Of a stretch of DNA of 64,000 nt, positions 26,552-35,544 are shown piece after piece. This stretch comes from Candidatus Rifleibacteriota bacterium (GTDB lineage: Bacteria > Muiribacteriota > Ozemobacteria > Ozemobacterales > Ozemobacteraceae). The stretch is taken from positions 1 to 64,000 of the forward strand of contig JADFZL010000002.1 in NCBI GenBank assembly GCA_015232575.1, written 5' to 3'. The notes beneath the pieces are model-generated. The model worked only from the letters and a program-made list of their open reading frames with translations, was not told the DNA's origin and made no database searches. Each line of letters starts with the position of its first letter. Positions within the stretch are counted from its first letter, which is position 1. The position numbers and the translations under genes are program-made.

Positions 26552-27123
26552 TTTTCGTTTTTAACCTCACGCATCGCGCATTTTGATGAGATCCGACTGT
26601 CAAGCTGAAGTCTGGCATGCCTTACCCTTGTTTTGGCTGTGCCAAGCGGTAAATCCATTAACTGTGAGTATTCAGAAACAGTCAGACCGCCGAGATACAC
26701 GAGTCCAATAGCTATTCTGTCTTCAAATTCAAGCAATTCAAGAGTTTCGTCCACATATCTCAACAATTCTTCACGGTCAAGCTTTTCAATTACCTGATAA
26801 TCAACAGGTGGCTCATTTCCAGCAATCTCAACATTTTCAATGTTTGCATTGTCAGAATAATGCCTCTGCTTGCTGCGCCACCAATCAATCAGAAGATTTT
26901 TTGCAATCCTGAAAACCCAGCATTTCAGGCTTCCATCAGAGAACATCTCTTTCTTTCTGAAGAGTTTTTCAAAAACTTCCTGGGTTTTATCCATGGAAAT
27001 TTCGATATCGCCAGTGTTCTTCAGAAAAAAACTGTTCAACCTGGATCCGAAAAGGCTATAGAGCTCTTTCCATGCAGATTCCGAACCGCGCTGAGCTTCC
27101 TTCCAGTATTCTTCGGGCGTCAT
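26548..27123 (-). CDS. ECF-type RNA polymerase sigma factor
   Basis: 191 residues. Region 2 is seen as INSFFLKNTGDIEISMDKTQEVFEKLF-type sequence (positions ~32-55) with FRIAKNLLIDWWRSKQRH. Region 4 is LEFEDRIAIGLVYLGGLTVSEYSQLMDLPLGTAKTRVRHAR, with its helix-turn-helix. It is first in an operon with its anti-sigma factor and a membrane glycosyltransferase. Confidence 0.9.
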   Translation of the reverse strand: MTPEEYWKEAQRGSESAWKELYSLFGSRLNSFFLKNTGDIEISMDKTQEVFEKLFRKKEMFSDGSLKCWVFRIAKNLLIDWWRSKQRHYSDNANIENVEIAGNEPPVDYQVIEKLDREELLRYVDETLELLEFEDRIAIGLVYLGGLTVSEYSQLMDLPLGTAKTRVRHARLQLDSRISSKCAMREVKNEK

Positions 27124-27197
27124 GGAATTTTATGCCAGTAAATTTTGATTTTCATTAGTATAAACGAAACCTTTAAACGAAAGATTTAGAAAAATAA

Positions 27198-28844
27198 CTA
27201 TTCAATTTTATAATTTTCAAGAATTTGTGTGCGAAGCGTTCCAGAGCCGCTGTTGTGGATAAAAACCAATTTCTGCTGGTCTGTAACGGTTGATCGGGTT
27301 TGCCAGGTGTGAAGATGACCGGCATAAGCGGTTATAACAACAACAAGATCACATCTGCGGACAATTTCTGCAGTTCTGGACTGACTTATTGTTCTGTAGC
27401 CATCATACCATTCGTAGTCACATTCCTTAACTCCGGCTTCTTTGAGAAGTGCAAGGTAATGATCACGTCCAACTCCTCCGAAAATTACTACACGTTTTCC
27501 AATAAGCAAATCTTTTACTGATTTTGCTGATTCATCTGGAATAGCGTTCAGTTCACGCAATTTTTGCAAATAGTCCTGATTTTCTGTATCAAGTGTGCGC
27601 ATTGTGGCGCGAAGAAGTGAATTTTCTTCAAGCATTTCCTGATATTCACGCTGATTCTGATTAACTTTTGCTTCCATAGCACGAATCTGACGGCTGACTT
27701 CGGCTGGGTCAAGTTTTGCCACCTGACTTTTCAATTCTTCATTTTGTCGCTGAAGAATACTCTTTTCGCTGACTTCGCCTTCTCTGTCAAGAATAAGGCG
27801 TCGTTTTTCTTCTCTGAGCCGTTCATTTTCCTTGTTCAGTTCGTCGATACGGCTTTGAAGAAGCTCTTCCCGCTCAAGCATTTCCTTTTTTGATAGTGTT
27901 GGTTTTGCAATATTGGCAGACTTTACGACAAAGTGATGAAATGTATAAATTTCGAGAACTTCGTTCAGGTAGTTGGTTATGCCCTCCTTTTTTTCAGGAA
28001 GGGGCGGAAATTCAGTTTCGAAATCTTTTACCAGCAGTTTGAGAAGTTTTTTTCCATCGCGATAAGCTTTATCCAGATCTTCGTAATATGATGGCCTCAG
28101 CAGTCCAAGACTGCGGGTTTCAGTAAATATAAGCTCAAGATCCTGAAATTTGTTACTTTTGAGGAAGAACCAAGCGATCAGAAGATCGTTTCTTGATATT
28201 TCTCTTTTTAATCTGAAAATACAGTCCTGAAATTCACGTGATTTTTCTTCGCTTGATAGTGAAGAAAACTTATCACAATCAAGTTCTTCCTGGCAAATCA
28301 GGTCAATGTTTTTTACGATTCTCTTGAATGCCGGGTGTTCACGGGAATCTACAAAAATTGTTGCAAGAAGCTTTTTTCTCTTCAGAAAGTGATGAGAACG
28401 CACTCTTTCTTCACCGCCGATTTTAACTTCTTTTTCAGGTGGCATTGCAGGAGGAACATGGGGGACATTAGCTTCTTCAACCGACATTTCGGCTATCAAA
28501 CGTCTCTTTTGAGCAATCTTTTCCTCAATCAGTTCGCTGACCATTTTTTCCTGAAGAGGCCCGCTCAAGAGGACATCCAGAAAATCACCGATAAATCTGG
28601 CAAAAGTTTTTCCATGTACCTCAAACAAAGTAATGAATTTTTTCTGGATTTCCCAGGATACATCATCTTCGGAGGGTGCTTGTGCTGGAGTAGTCTTTTT
28701 CTTGCTGGAAAACATCTTAGCCACCTCGGATGCCATGTCTTCTTTTCCTTTGTTCAGAGGTGGAAGCCCAGCCATTTTCATTATTTCATCATTGCTGTCG
28801 ATTGCGCCTGGTGACGGAAAAAATGAATTTCCTAATTTTTTCAT
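27198..28844 (-). CDS. Coiled-coil protein with C-terminal DUF2325 domain
   Basis: 548 residues with no signal peptide. Positions about 310-440 form a long coiled coil (LSKKEMLEREELLQSRIDEL and onward). The last ~100 residues match DUF2325: IGKRVVIFGGVGRDHYLALL, YEWYDGYRT, CDLVVVITAYAGHLHTW and KLVFIHNSGSG, a Rossmann-like fold of unknown function found across bacteria. AAGGAAAC precedes the ATG. It lies 27 bp after the diguanylate cyclase gene on the same strand, so the two are probably co-transcribed. Confidence 0.78.
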   Translation of the reverse strand: MKKLGNSFFPSPGAIDSNDEIMKMAGLPPLNKGKEDMASEVAKMFSSKKKTTPAQAPSEDDVSWEIQKKFITLFEVHGKTFARFIGDFLDVLLSGPLQEKMVSELIEEKIAQKRRLIAEMSVEEANVPHVPPAMPPEKEVKIGGEERVRSHHFLKRKKLLATIFVDSREHPAFKRIVKNIDLICQEELDCDKFSSLSSEEKSREFQDCIFRLKREISRNDLLIAWFFLKSNKFQDLELIFTETRSLGLLRPSYYEDLDKAYRDGKKLLKLLVKDFETEFPPLPEKKEGITNYLNEVLEIYTFHHFVVKSANIAKPTLSKKEMLEREELLQSRIDELNKENERLREEKRRLILDREGEVSEKSILQRQNEELKSQVAKLDPAEVSRQIRAMEAKVNQNQREYQEMLEENSLLRATMRTLDTENQDYLQKLRELNAIPDESAKSVKDLLIGKRVVIFGGVGRDHYLALLKEAGVKECDYEWYDGYRTISQSRTAEIVRRCDLVVVITAYAGHLHTWQTRSTVTDQQKLVFIHNSGSGTLRTQILENYKIE

Positions 28845-28871
28845 ACGTTTCCTTGAATATGTTTTTTTGTT

Positions 28872-30359
28872 TTATTTTTGCCTGGCGATAACAATTCTGT
28901 TTCCTCCAGCTTTTTTTGCCTCAAGCAGAGAATCCTGGGCGGCCTGATAGAGATCTGTCGTTTTAAGTGTCTCAGCTGTTGTTACTGCAATTCCAATGCT
29001 TATATTTATTCGGATACTTTTTTTCCCAATTCTGAAAAGAGTTTTTGCAACTAATCCGGCTAGTTTATCAGCAACTGTCTTTGCGCCAGTTACAGGCGTT
29101 GAAGGAAGAATTACGGCAAATTCCTCACCGCTTATTCTGGCGGCAAGATCATGTACGCGCATTGCAGATTTTATGGTACGTCCAAATTTTTTCAGTACCA
29201 TATCACCTGTAGAATCGCTATTCTGCTGATTTACCTGTGCAAAATTGTCAATGTCTATGAGAAGTATTGACATTGGTATTTTGTGTCTTATTCCTCTGGA
29301 AAATTCTTCAAGAAATCTCTGGTGAAAATGTCTGTTATTTGATAAACCGGTTAAACCGTCTATTGTTGACATGTGAAAAAGCTTTGCATGTCCAATTGCG
29401 AGTGCAGCCTGGGCTGCGAATGTTCTAAGTGGCTCGGTTGCTGAATCGGGGAAAGGCTCAGCTGAATTCTGTTTTTCAAGGTGCAGAACGCCTATAGTTG
29501 TGTTCTGAACTCTCAACGGAGCGATTGCAAGCGGTCTGGGAGTTGAAATTGATTTTGCCTGATTTGCAGGTATACTCGCCGGAGAGGAAAAAACCGGAAT
29601 AACACGGGTTATAATATCTGATCCACGAAAACACTCCAGGACACAAGCTTCAGATTCCCTGCTTTCTCTTGCTGCATTTTTTCCAGAGGAAACACGCATT
29701 ATCATTGTTTCCAGTCTGTCCATTTCTTCGTTGTGAAGCAGAATTCGTCCAAAGTCAGCGCCCGAAACTTCCATTGCCATATCCACAACATGCTCAAGAA
29801 GCCTTCCGTAGCTGGTTACAGAAGAAAGGGCGAAACCGACATCAAGAATAGCAGATAATTCTTTTATTTTATCACGGATCTGATCTTCAACATATTGAAC
29901 CGAAATGTACCATTCTTTTGGCAGTTTGTTTTTCAGATGGGAAAAAGCATTTTTTACAAAACGTTCATTCTTTTCAACAAAAAATGGAAAAAGTTGTCCT
30001 TTTTTTGAAAATTCAGTGTTTTGAAGAACTTTTGTATCGCTGACAGTTTGAGGTGACGCCTCGACAATCAGAATAAGATTGTCTGACAGCTGTATGGGTT
30101 TTTTCAGGGGAAGTTCCCTTATAAAGCCCGGAGGCAGGCGCTCGCCATCGATTTTAATTCCAAATGAACTTTGCAGATCCTGAATCAGAAGTTTGTTTTT
30201 ATCTGTAAGTCTGATTGCCAGATGCTCATCTGCCAGTGAGGCTGAAGCAATTTTTATTTCACACGAAGAAGAACGGCCTATTTTTACGCCGTTTCCAGAA
30301 TCTTTCAGCGGACCTTCAAAAACGAGATTACCATCTATATCTTTTATTATGAGTTTCAT
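28872..30359 (-). CDS. Diguanylate cyclase with FHA and GAF domains
   Basis: 495 residues. An N-terminal FHA domain (about 1-95, with VKIGRSSSCEIKIASASLAD) would bind phospho-Thr. A GAF domain (about 165-325) and a GGDEF domain (about 330-495) follow. The active-site loop is SGEEF, a functional variant of GGEEF, and RVHD lies five residues before it, the inhibitory I-site (RxxD). It therefore probably makes cyclic di-GMP and is feedback-controlled. The FHA domain suggests an input from a Ser/Thr kinase. Confidence 0.87.
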   Translation of the reverse strand: MKLIIKDIDGNLVFEGPLKDSGNGVKIGRSSSCEIKIASASLADEHLAIRLTDKNKLLIQDLQSSFGIKIDGERLPPGFIRELPLKKPIQLSDNLILIVEASPQTVSDTKVLQNTEFSKKGQLFPFFVEKNERFVKNAFSHLKNKLPKEWYISVQYVEDQIRDKIKELSAILDVGFALSSVTSYGRLLEHVVDMAMEVSGADFGRILLHNEEMDRLETMIMRVSSGKNAARESRESEACVLECFRGSDIITRVIPVFSSPASIPANQAKSISTPRPLAIAPLRVQNTTIGVLHLEKQNSAEPFPDSATEPLRTFAAQAALAIGHAKLFHMSTIDGLTGLSNNRHFHQRFLEEFSRGIRHKIPMSILLIDIDNFAQVNQQNSDSTGDMVLKKFGRTIKSAMRVHDLAARISGEEFAVILPSTPVTGAKTVADKLAGLVAKTLFRIGKKSIRINISIGIAVTTAETLKTTDLYQAAQDSLLEAKKAGGNRIVIARQK

Positions 30360-30548
30360 ACCACCACCCGAGTTTAGTATGTAAAAACTAATTATACTCC
30401 AAAATGAAAAAAAAAAGGAGTCTTGTTTAAAAAATTATTAAATATTTACCAATTCTTGGATAAATTTCCGGAAATGATTTATAATCATACTCCAAAATCA
30501 GGAAAAACTAGTTAAAACTATCAAAATCTGGAAATCTGGAGCAAGCAG

Positions 30549-33500
30549 ATGAATTCGCATCTCAGGAAATTATGCTTTTTTTCAGCTTTGCTGATGTTCT
30601 TTTTAACCACATCTTTGGCTCTAAATGCATCAGTGTTGCACTTCGATTTTGGTCTGCCAATTTTTGGTTTTGACGAACTTAGACTCGAAAAGTCTAAAAA
30701 TGCCGATTTTAACATTCAATTGCTTAAGAAATACCTTTCAGAGAATGAAACCAGTTCATTACATCATTTTCAGGGAATATTTCAGGTAGTAAAATCAGCA
30801 ATACTTTTTGATACTTCCCTTGACAAAAAGGGTGGTTTGATAGATCGAACCAGAAAGCTTTTGAAAGTAAATGATTTTTCAAAGGCATCGAAAATACAGA
30901 TTCTTGACTATATCTTTTTTGAAGGCCTTGTTCTGGCACATTTGCCACAGGATGAATCAAGTAAAGAACCCAAAAAAATTAATCTGCATGACAGGGATTT
31001 CGAAAAAATATTAATAAAAGCTGAAGAAATACTGGAAGACAGTGCTGAGTATTTTCTTGCGAAGGGAATATTGTTTAATTTTTTGAAAAACAGACCAAAC
31101 GGTTATTTCCAGCCCATGAAGCCGCTTGAAGATTTAAAGAGGGCAGCCGCGTTGGCACCTTCAGTTCCATTATTTCACTTCGTTCTTGGACAGGCTTTCA
31201 GAACAATCGGATCAGACGAATCTAATCTGTTTTTTGCAATAATGTCCTATGAAAAGTCTGCATCAATGGCTGCTACAAACGCCAGATTGCAGCATACTCT
31301 TCTCAGCGTTTATATGGGACTGCACGAGGCTTTCCAGACACAACTTCGAAAGAAAGAACCTTTCTGGCTCGAAGAAGTTGTTTACAAGAAAATTCTTGTA
31401 TTGTCACCCAATAACCCTCATGCACTGAACAACCTCGGATACCTATATGCGGAATATGGAATTCATCCTGAACAGGCACAGACTCTCTGTCAGCGCGCAG
31501 TAACACTGATGCCTGATAACGCTGGTTTCAGGGATAGTCTGGGTTGGGCATCTTTCAAAAATGGGCAGAATGATAAAGCTGAAAAGGAATTTCTGAAATC
31601 TATTGAAATGAATCCTAACGGATATGAACCTCATTATCATCTCGGAACGCTTTATTATCTTTCCGGAAATATTGCCAAAGCTTCTGAGATGTATCAGAAA
31701 GCTGTTGATTTGAACCCGACTTCTTCTGATGCTTTGAACAACTATGCTTACCTGCTCGTGGAAAACGATCTTGACCTGAAAAAAGCTCAAGAGTTGTCAA
31801 AGCGGGCATTGCGTATTGAGCCTGATAATGCATCTTTTATTGATACACTTGGCTGGATTGAATTCAAACTGGGAAATGTCAATGAGGCACTTCATCTGCT
31901 GAAAAAAGCTGTTAATATTGCTCCGGATGTGGGCGAAATATTGTCGCATCTTGGAAAAGTTTATCTCGAACTTAAAGATTTTTCTACAGCTCTGGGCTAT
32001 TTAAAACAGGCTCACAAGGCTGATCCGAAATTGGAAAATCTGAAAAATGACATTTACTATGCAATTACCTTTAAGTCATATTACCTTTCAGTTGCCGACT
32101 ATCACAAGCTTTTCGGAAAAGATTCCGATCCAAAACATATTCAGAATCTTCTCATAAAAATTTCTGATATATATCAGGAGAGAGGCGAATTTGGATCTTC
32201 GATTGCAATTAACCATCTCTGTGAAAAAATTAAAAAAGGCGAGCTTGACCTTGGAACTCCGCTGTTTCCGTTTTACACTCTTGATGTTTCATCTTCAACG
32301 GTTCAGGTTGCGTCTCTGACGGTTGATTCAGCAACTCCAGGTGATGAATTCGGCAAAAATGCTGAAGAAGGTTCAGAAGAGGATATTACTCTGACCGGAG
32401 AGGGCGATATAGCCAGCGATTCTGAGCCTTACCAGGAAGAAGTCCTTTCTGAATTTCCCCCGATAGTCAGATGCGGTTTAGCATTGAATATTTCTCCGGC
32501 GATGTTCAAATTTGTTTCTTCCTTCATCCGATTACCTGATGAACTCATTAATTCTTCTGTGAGTATATTTTTGAGAGGTTTTAAAAATTTCAAATTTGAT
32601 TTGATTCTCAGATTTGAAAATCCTGAAATGCAGAAAATCGATATTCAGGGTACTTTTGAATATTATTTTCGTGTTTTGCGTGGAAAAGTAAAAAAGGTTG
32701 ATGATGTAGATAATCGTAAACTCATGTTTTGCGAATTTCCCGGAATTGCATTCTGGCTTGCGGGTTCAGGAAAAGATTTTTTCCTGGGTTTTGGCAGGAA
32801 GATTGTCGCAGAAGAAGAGCTGGCAGCATATTCCAGAACTTTTATGTTTGATGAAACAGCATACGCCGGATTTCTCATTGACTGGCCAGTTTTATGCGAA
32901 TTAATGCCATTCTGGCTGAGACCATTTGCAGGAAACCCCTTATGGCCATTCATGAGAATTTATGCCAATTATTACAAATATGAATCTGGTTTAAGGGAAA
33001 TTTCTGTTTTTGAGCCAGCAGAAAAAGTCAGCGAGCTGTTTATGAAAAAGCTTACCGATAACCTCAATATATTGAAGGCAGCCATGAAGGAAGTTGGTTG
33101 TGAACTTTTTCTGAGAATAGAAGCTAATGACCAGTGTATTAGAATTAAAGCTGACTATGAGAACTATCAGAACGCAGTTAAAGATTTTATTGAAAGGTAT
33201 AATTCTCTACAGTTCATTGTTAAACCATATATTGATCAGCTTTTATGTAATGTTGGGCGATCTTTCTGTGTGGAAAAATTTGAAGAAATCTGTCCGGTTA
33301 AAGGCACAAGCATTATGAATCCTTTTGTTGGAACAATCTCATGCAGCAGTCATCCAGACGCAGGCTCAATTCCATTTATTTTTTCGCAGGAAGCGCGATG
33401 CAGATATTCAATGCGCCGATTAAAAGAGATTTTAAACAGAAACTTCCAAAATCCCGGTAAAATTTCCGTAAAACAAAGATTGCTTGAAAAGGTTATTATG

Positions 33501-33593
33501 GAGTACAATATACCTTCATGTTCGGAAGGCGGATTATACAGCGTTCGTGATGATGGCAATGTTTGCTGCTCTGTTCATGATAAAGAACATTAA
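30549..33593 (+). CDS. Large secreted TPR protein
   Basis: 1014 residues with a signal peptide (LCFFSALLMFFLTTSLAL, about 8-26). At least six tetratricopeptide repeats fill about residues 275-510, with units such as PHALNNLGYLYAEYG, AGFRDSLGWASFKNGQ, YEPHYHLGTLYYLSGN and ASFIDTLGWIEFKLGN. An acidic Glu/Asp linker (about 595-640) leads to a C-terminal domain of ~370 residues with no recognised family. It is probably a periplasmic or surface scaffold. It lies 32 bp before hfq in the same direction. Confidence 0.72.
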   Translation: MNSHLRKLCFFSALLMFFLTTSLALNASVLHFDFGLPIFGFDELRLEKSKNADFNIQLLKKYLSENETSSLHHFQGIFQVVKSAILFDTSLDKKGGLIDRTRKLLKVNDFSKASKIQILDYIFFEGLVLAHLPQDESSKEPKKINLHDRDFEKILIKAEEILEDSAEYFLAKGILFNFLKNRPNGYFQPMKPLEDLKRAAALAPSVPLFHFVLGQAFRTIGSDESNLFFAIMSYEKSASMAATNARLQHTLLSVYMGLHEAFQTQLRKKEPFWLEEVVYKKILVLSPNNPHALNNLGYLYAEYGIHPEQAQTLCQRAVTLMPDNAGFRDSLGWASFKNGQNDKAEKEFLKSIEMNPNGYEPHYHLGTLYYLSGNIAKASEMYQKAVDLNPTSSDALNNYAYLLVENDLDLKKAQELSKRALRIEPDNASFIDTLGWIEFKLGNVNEALHLLKKAVNIAPDVGEILSHLGKVYLELKDFSTALGYLKQAHKADPKLENLKNDIYYAITFKSYYLSVADYHKLFGKDSDPKHIQNLLIKISDIYQERGEFGSSIAINHLCEKIKKGELDLGTPLFPFYTLDVSSSTVQVASLTVDSATPGDEFGKNAEEGSEEDITLTGEGDIASDSEPYQEEVLSEFPPIVRCGLALNISPAMFKFVSSFIRLPDELINSSVSIFLRGFKNFKFDLILRFENPEMQKIDIQGTFEYYFRVLRGKVKKVDDVDNRKLMFCEFPGIAFWLAGSGKDFFLGFGRKIVAEEELAAYSRTFMFDETAYAGFLIDWPVLCELMPFWLRPFAGNPLWPFMRIYANYYKYESGLREISVFEPAEKVSELFMKKLTDNLNILKAAMKEVGCELFLRIEANDQCIRIKADYENYQNAVKDFIERYNSLQFIVKPYIDQLLCNVGRSFCVEKFEEICPVKGTSIMNPFVGTISCSSHPDAGSIPFIFSQEARCRYSMRRLKEILNRNFQNPGKISVKQRLLEKVIMEYNIPSCSEGGLYSVRDDGNVCCSVHDKEH

Positions 33594-33625
33594 ATAATAA
33601 AAAAAACTAAACAGGAGAGAATGTG

Positions 33626-33847
33626 ATGGCCAGTATTAACATTCAGGACACGGTTTTACAGGTTCTTAAAACAAAAGGAACACAGGTAAAGATCTTTCTT
33701 ATGAAGGGTTTTCAAATTCAGGGAGTAGTTCTTGATTTTGACACTTTCGTAGTTCTTCTAGAATCCGAAGGCAAGAAACAGTTAATTTACAAGCACGCGG
33801 TTTCAACAATCCAGCTTCCTGATGATTTCGTATTCCCTGCTTCCTGA
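33626..33847 (+). CDS. hfq: RNA chaperone Hfq
   Basis: 73 residues from ATG 33626 (AGGAG at 33613-33617). Sm1 is VKIFLMKGFQIQGVVLDFDTFVVLL and Sm2 is LIYKHAVSTIQL, close to the Y-K-H-A-I-S-T-I signature. Hfq forms a ring that binds small RNAs and mRNAs. The protein has no C-terminal tail. The usual neighbours miaA and hflX are absent; it follows a TPR-protein gene instead. Confidence 0.94.
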   Translation: MASINIQDTVLQVLKTKGTQVKIFLMKGFQIQGVVLDFDTFVVLLESEGKKQLIYKHAVSTIQLPDDFVFPAS

Positions 33848-33867
33848 TCTTCATCTACATATTGCAA

Positions 33868-33906
33868 GAGCCAGACTCCCCGAGAGTCTGGCTCTTGTAA
33901 TATTAC
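33868..33906 (+). terminator. Stem-loop terminator after hfq
   Basis: AAGAGCCAGACTC and GAGTCTGGCTCTT pair perfectly over 13 bp with a five-base CCCGA loop, about 20 bases after the hfq stop. The downstream tract is only moderately T-rich (GTAATATT). Confidence 0.8.
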
Positions 33907-33959
33907 AGATATAATATTTTCATTTGTCATCTCTCAACTATTTCTTGCTCAATAACTCT

Positions 33960-34110
33960 CTAATCCCGATAATCTCTAATCTTAAAAATTTCTCAATCGT
34001 AAAATTCTCTCAATCTTGAAAATCTGCGTAATCTGCGAAATCTGCGGAAAAAACTCTTTTCTTGTCTTTTCTTTTCTCGTTTTGTCTTTTCTTTCCTTGT
34101 TTTTGCCTGT
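33960..34110. repeat. Low-complexity AATCTGCG and TCTTTTC tract
   Basis: Repeated AATCT-, AATCTGCG- and TCTTTTCTTGTC-type units fill the gap between hfq and the next - strand gene. A related inverted run (CCGTAGATTTCGCAGATTA) occurs at 51499-51517. It is unlikely to be coding. Confidence 0.5.
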
Positions 34111-34121
34111 CTTTTGCCTTG

Positions 34122-35078
34122 TCATTGAGAAGACAATTTGGATGCCATAATTTCTGATACATTGCCAGCAATAAAAATCAGAAACCGTTTTTCGCTTTCG
34201 AGAAGCATGTCTCCTAAGCCTTCACCATCAAAATACAAGCTGTTTCCCTGTGTAGAAATGTTGATTTTTCTGAAAAAATTCTCCCTGAAGTCGTTTGTGA
34301 GACCATCAAAAATATTCATATCCTTCTGAAAAAAATCAATTATGTTTTTACCCAGGCTATTTTTTTCAGATAACAGATCCTGGTTTCTTACCAAAAACTG
34401 AGCTTTTGAATAATTCTTTTCGATAATGACGCGTACAAGAGAAATATCTGACCATGGTTTACTTAATTCCGAATTTTTCATGATGTCATCTGACAAAATT
34501 TTTATCAATGCGTTCAAATCAGCTTCCATGGCAAAAAAAGGCTTTCTGGATGCCATCTTTCGGAAGGTTTCCATTTTTTCTGGTAACTGACATTTCTTTT
34601 CTGAAATTCCTGACAATACGATTTCTTCAAGATTAGCCGGGAAAAGAGTAATACTGTCGCTTCCTACAAAAATAACCGTCGGATTATTTTTGTCTTTCAA
34701 ATTCGAATCAATTATTGAAAAACCATTTTTTCTTTTAATGATATTTTCTTCCCTGAACATTTCAATAAAAGTTTTTTGTTTTACTTTTGTTCCAATGTGG
34801 AATACGAAATTTTCAGGTGGCGCAAAATAAAAATACAGCGATTCAGGAATCATTTCAGACAGTCGGAAGAAATCAACTATCTTCTGAACAGGCGCGTTGC
34901 CATCGAAAGATTCTTTAAATAATGCTTCAAAACATCCTGAAAAGTTTACACTGCAGCAGACTATTGCATCTGGAATTCCTGCAAAAAGGCCATCAGAAGC
35001 TTCCAGATAATTTGTACTGCAACAGCAGAAACTCAAAAATACTGCCAGTATAAGTAATATTTTTTTTCTAAAATTCAT
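34122..35078 (-). CDS. Secreted protein of unknown function
   Basis: 318 residues. A hydrophobic signal (ILLILAVFLSFCCCS) ends in a Cys run, which may be a lipoprotein site (C18-C20), although the lipobox is unclear. No family is recognised. The body alternates beta strands and helices (ESLYFYFAPPENFVFHIGTKV, TVIFVGSDSITLFP), a composition like that of DUF3352-type periplasmic proteins, but this is only an impression. AGGATAG stands before the ATG. It is convergent with hfq. Confidence 0.6.
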   Translation of the reverse strand: MNFRKKILLILAVFLSFCCCSTNYLEASDGLFAGIPDAIVCCSVNFSGCFEALFKESFDGNAPVQKIVDFFRLSEMIPESLYFYFAPPENFVFHIGTKVKQKTFIEMFREENIIKRKNGFSIIDSNLKDKNNPTVIFVGSDSITLFPANLEEIVLSGISEKKCQLPEKMETFRKMASRKPFFAMEADLNALIKILSDDIMKNSELSKPWSDISLVRVIIEKNYSKAQFLVRNQDLLSEKNSLGKNIIDFFQKDMNIFDGLTNDFRENFFRKINISTQGNSLYFDGEGLGDMLLESEKRFLIFIAGNVSEIMASKLSSQ

Positions 35079-35544
35079 ATTTTCTATCCTATCTATTCAA
35101 CAATTCGGAACATCTATCCTCTCCCTTGTTTTAACGCCTGAGAGGTCAAGGGTGAGGTTCTTAGCCCACCGACAATTAAGAGGTGAACCGTTCTTTGATG
35201 TGGAAATACGTGATTCATTGTCATCTCTACCGAAGGGAGAGATCTCAGAAGGGGTATATTAAACCATGAGCCACCTCGACGTAGAAGATACCAGATTTCT
35301 CCCTTCGGTCGAAATGACAGCAAAATACTACCTCTCTTGAAAATGCACCCTGCTTCTTATTGGTAGAGGTATTAACATCAAAAGCGGTACTACCTCATAA
35401 TGGATTAGGTCCTTTCATCCACAAATTTTTGATTCAGGTAATCATTTTCATCATTTCAATAAAAGCTCTCATGCAAATATTCGGAAAAAATTGAAGTATT
35501 TATAATTAAAAATATTAAGACTTTTTCCGATTGGAAAAAATATC
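35079..35544. other. Intergenic region with a long-spaced palindromic repeat
   Basis: 466 bp between divergent genes. It holds the copy of the TGTCAT...ATGACA element at 35219-35319 and no credible gene; a 69-codon - strand frame here is just the repeat read through. Confidence 0.55.
35219..35319. repeat. Dispersed TGTCAT...ATGACA palindrome, expanded loop
   Basis: TGTCATCTCTACCGAAGGGA at the left and TCCCTTCGGTCGAAATGACA at the right are near-perfect inverted repeats separated by about 60 bases. This is the longest spacing among the copies seen here. Confidence 0.8.

Noticed and set aside
35114..35323. 69-codon - strand frame
   Set aside because: Its sequence is the dispersed palindrome read through; such frames recur wherever the repeat occurs.
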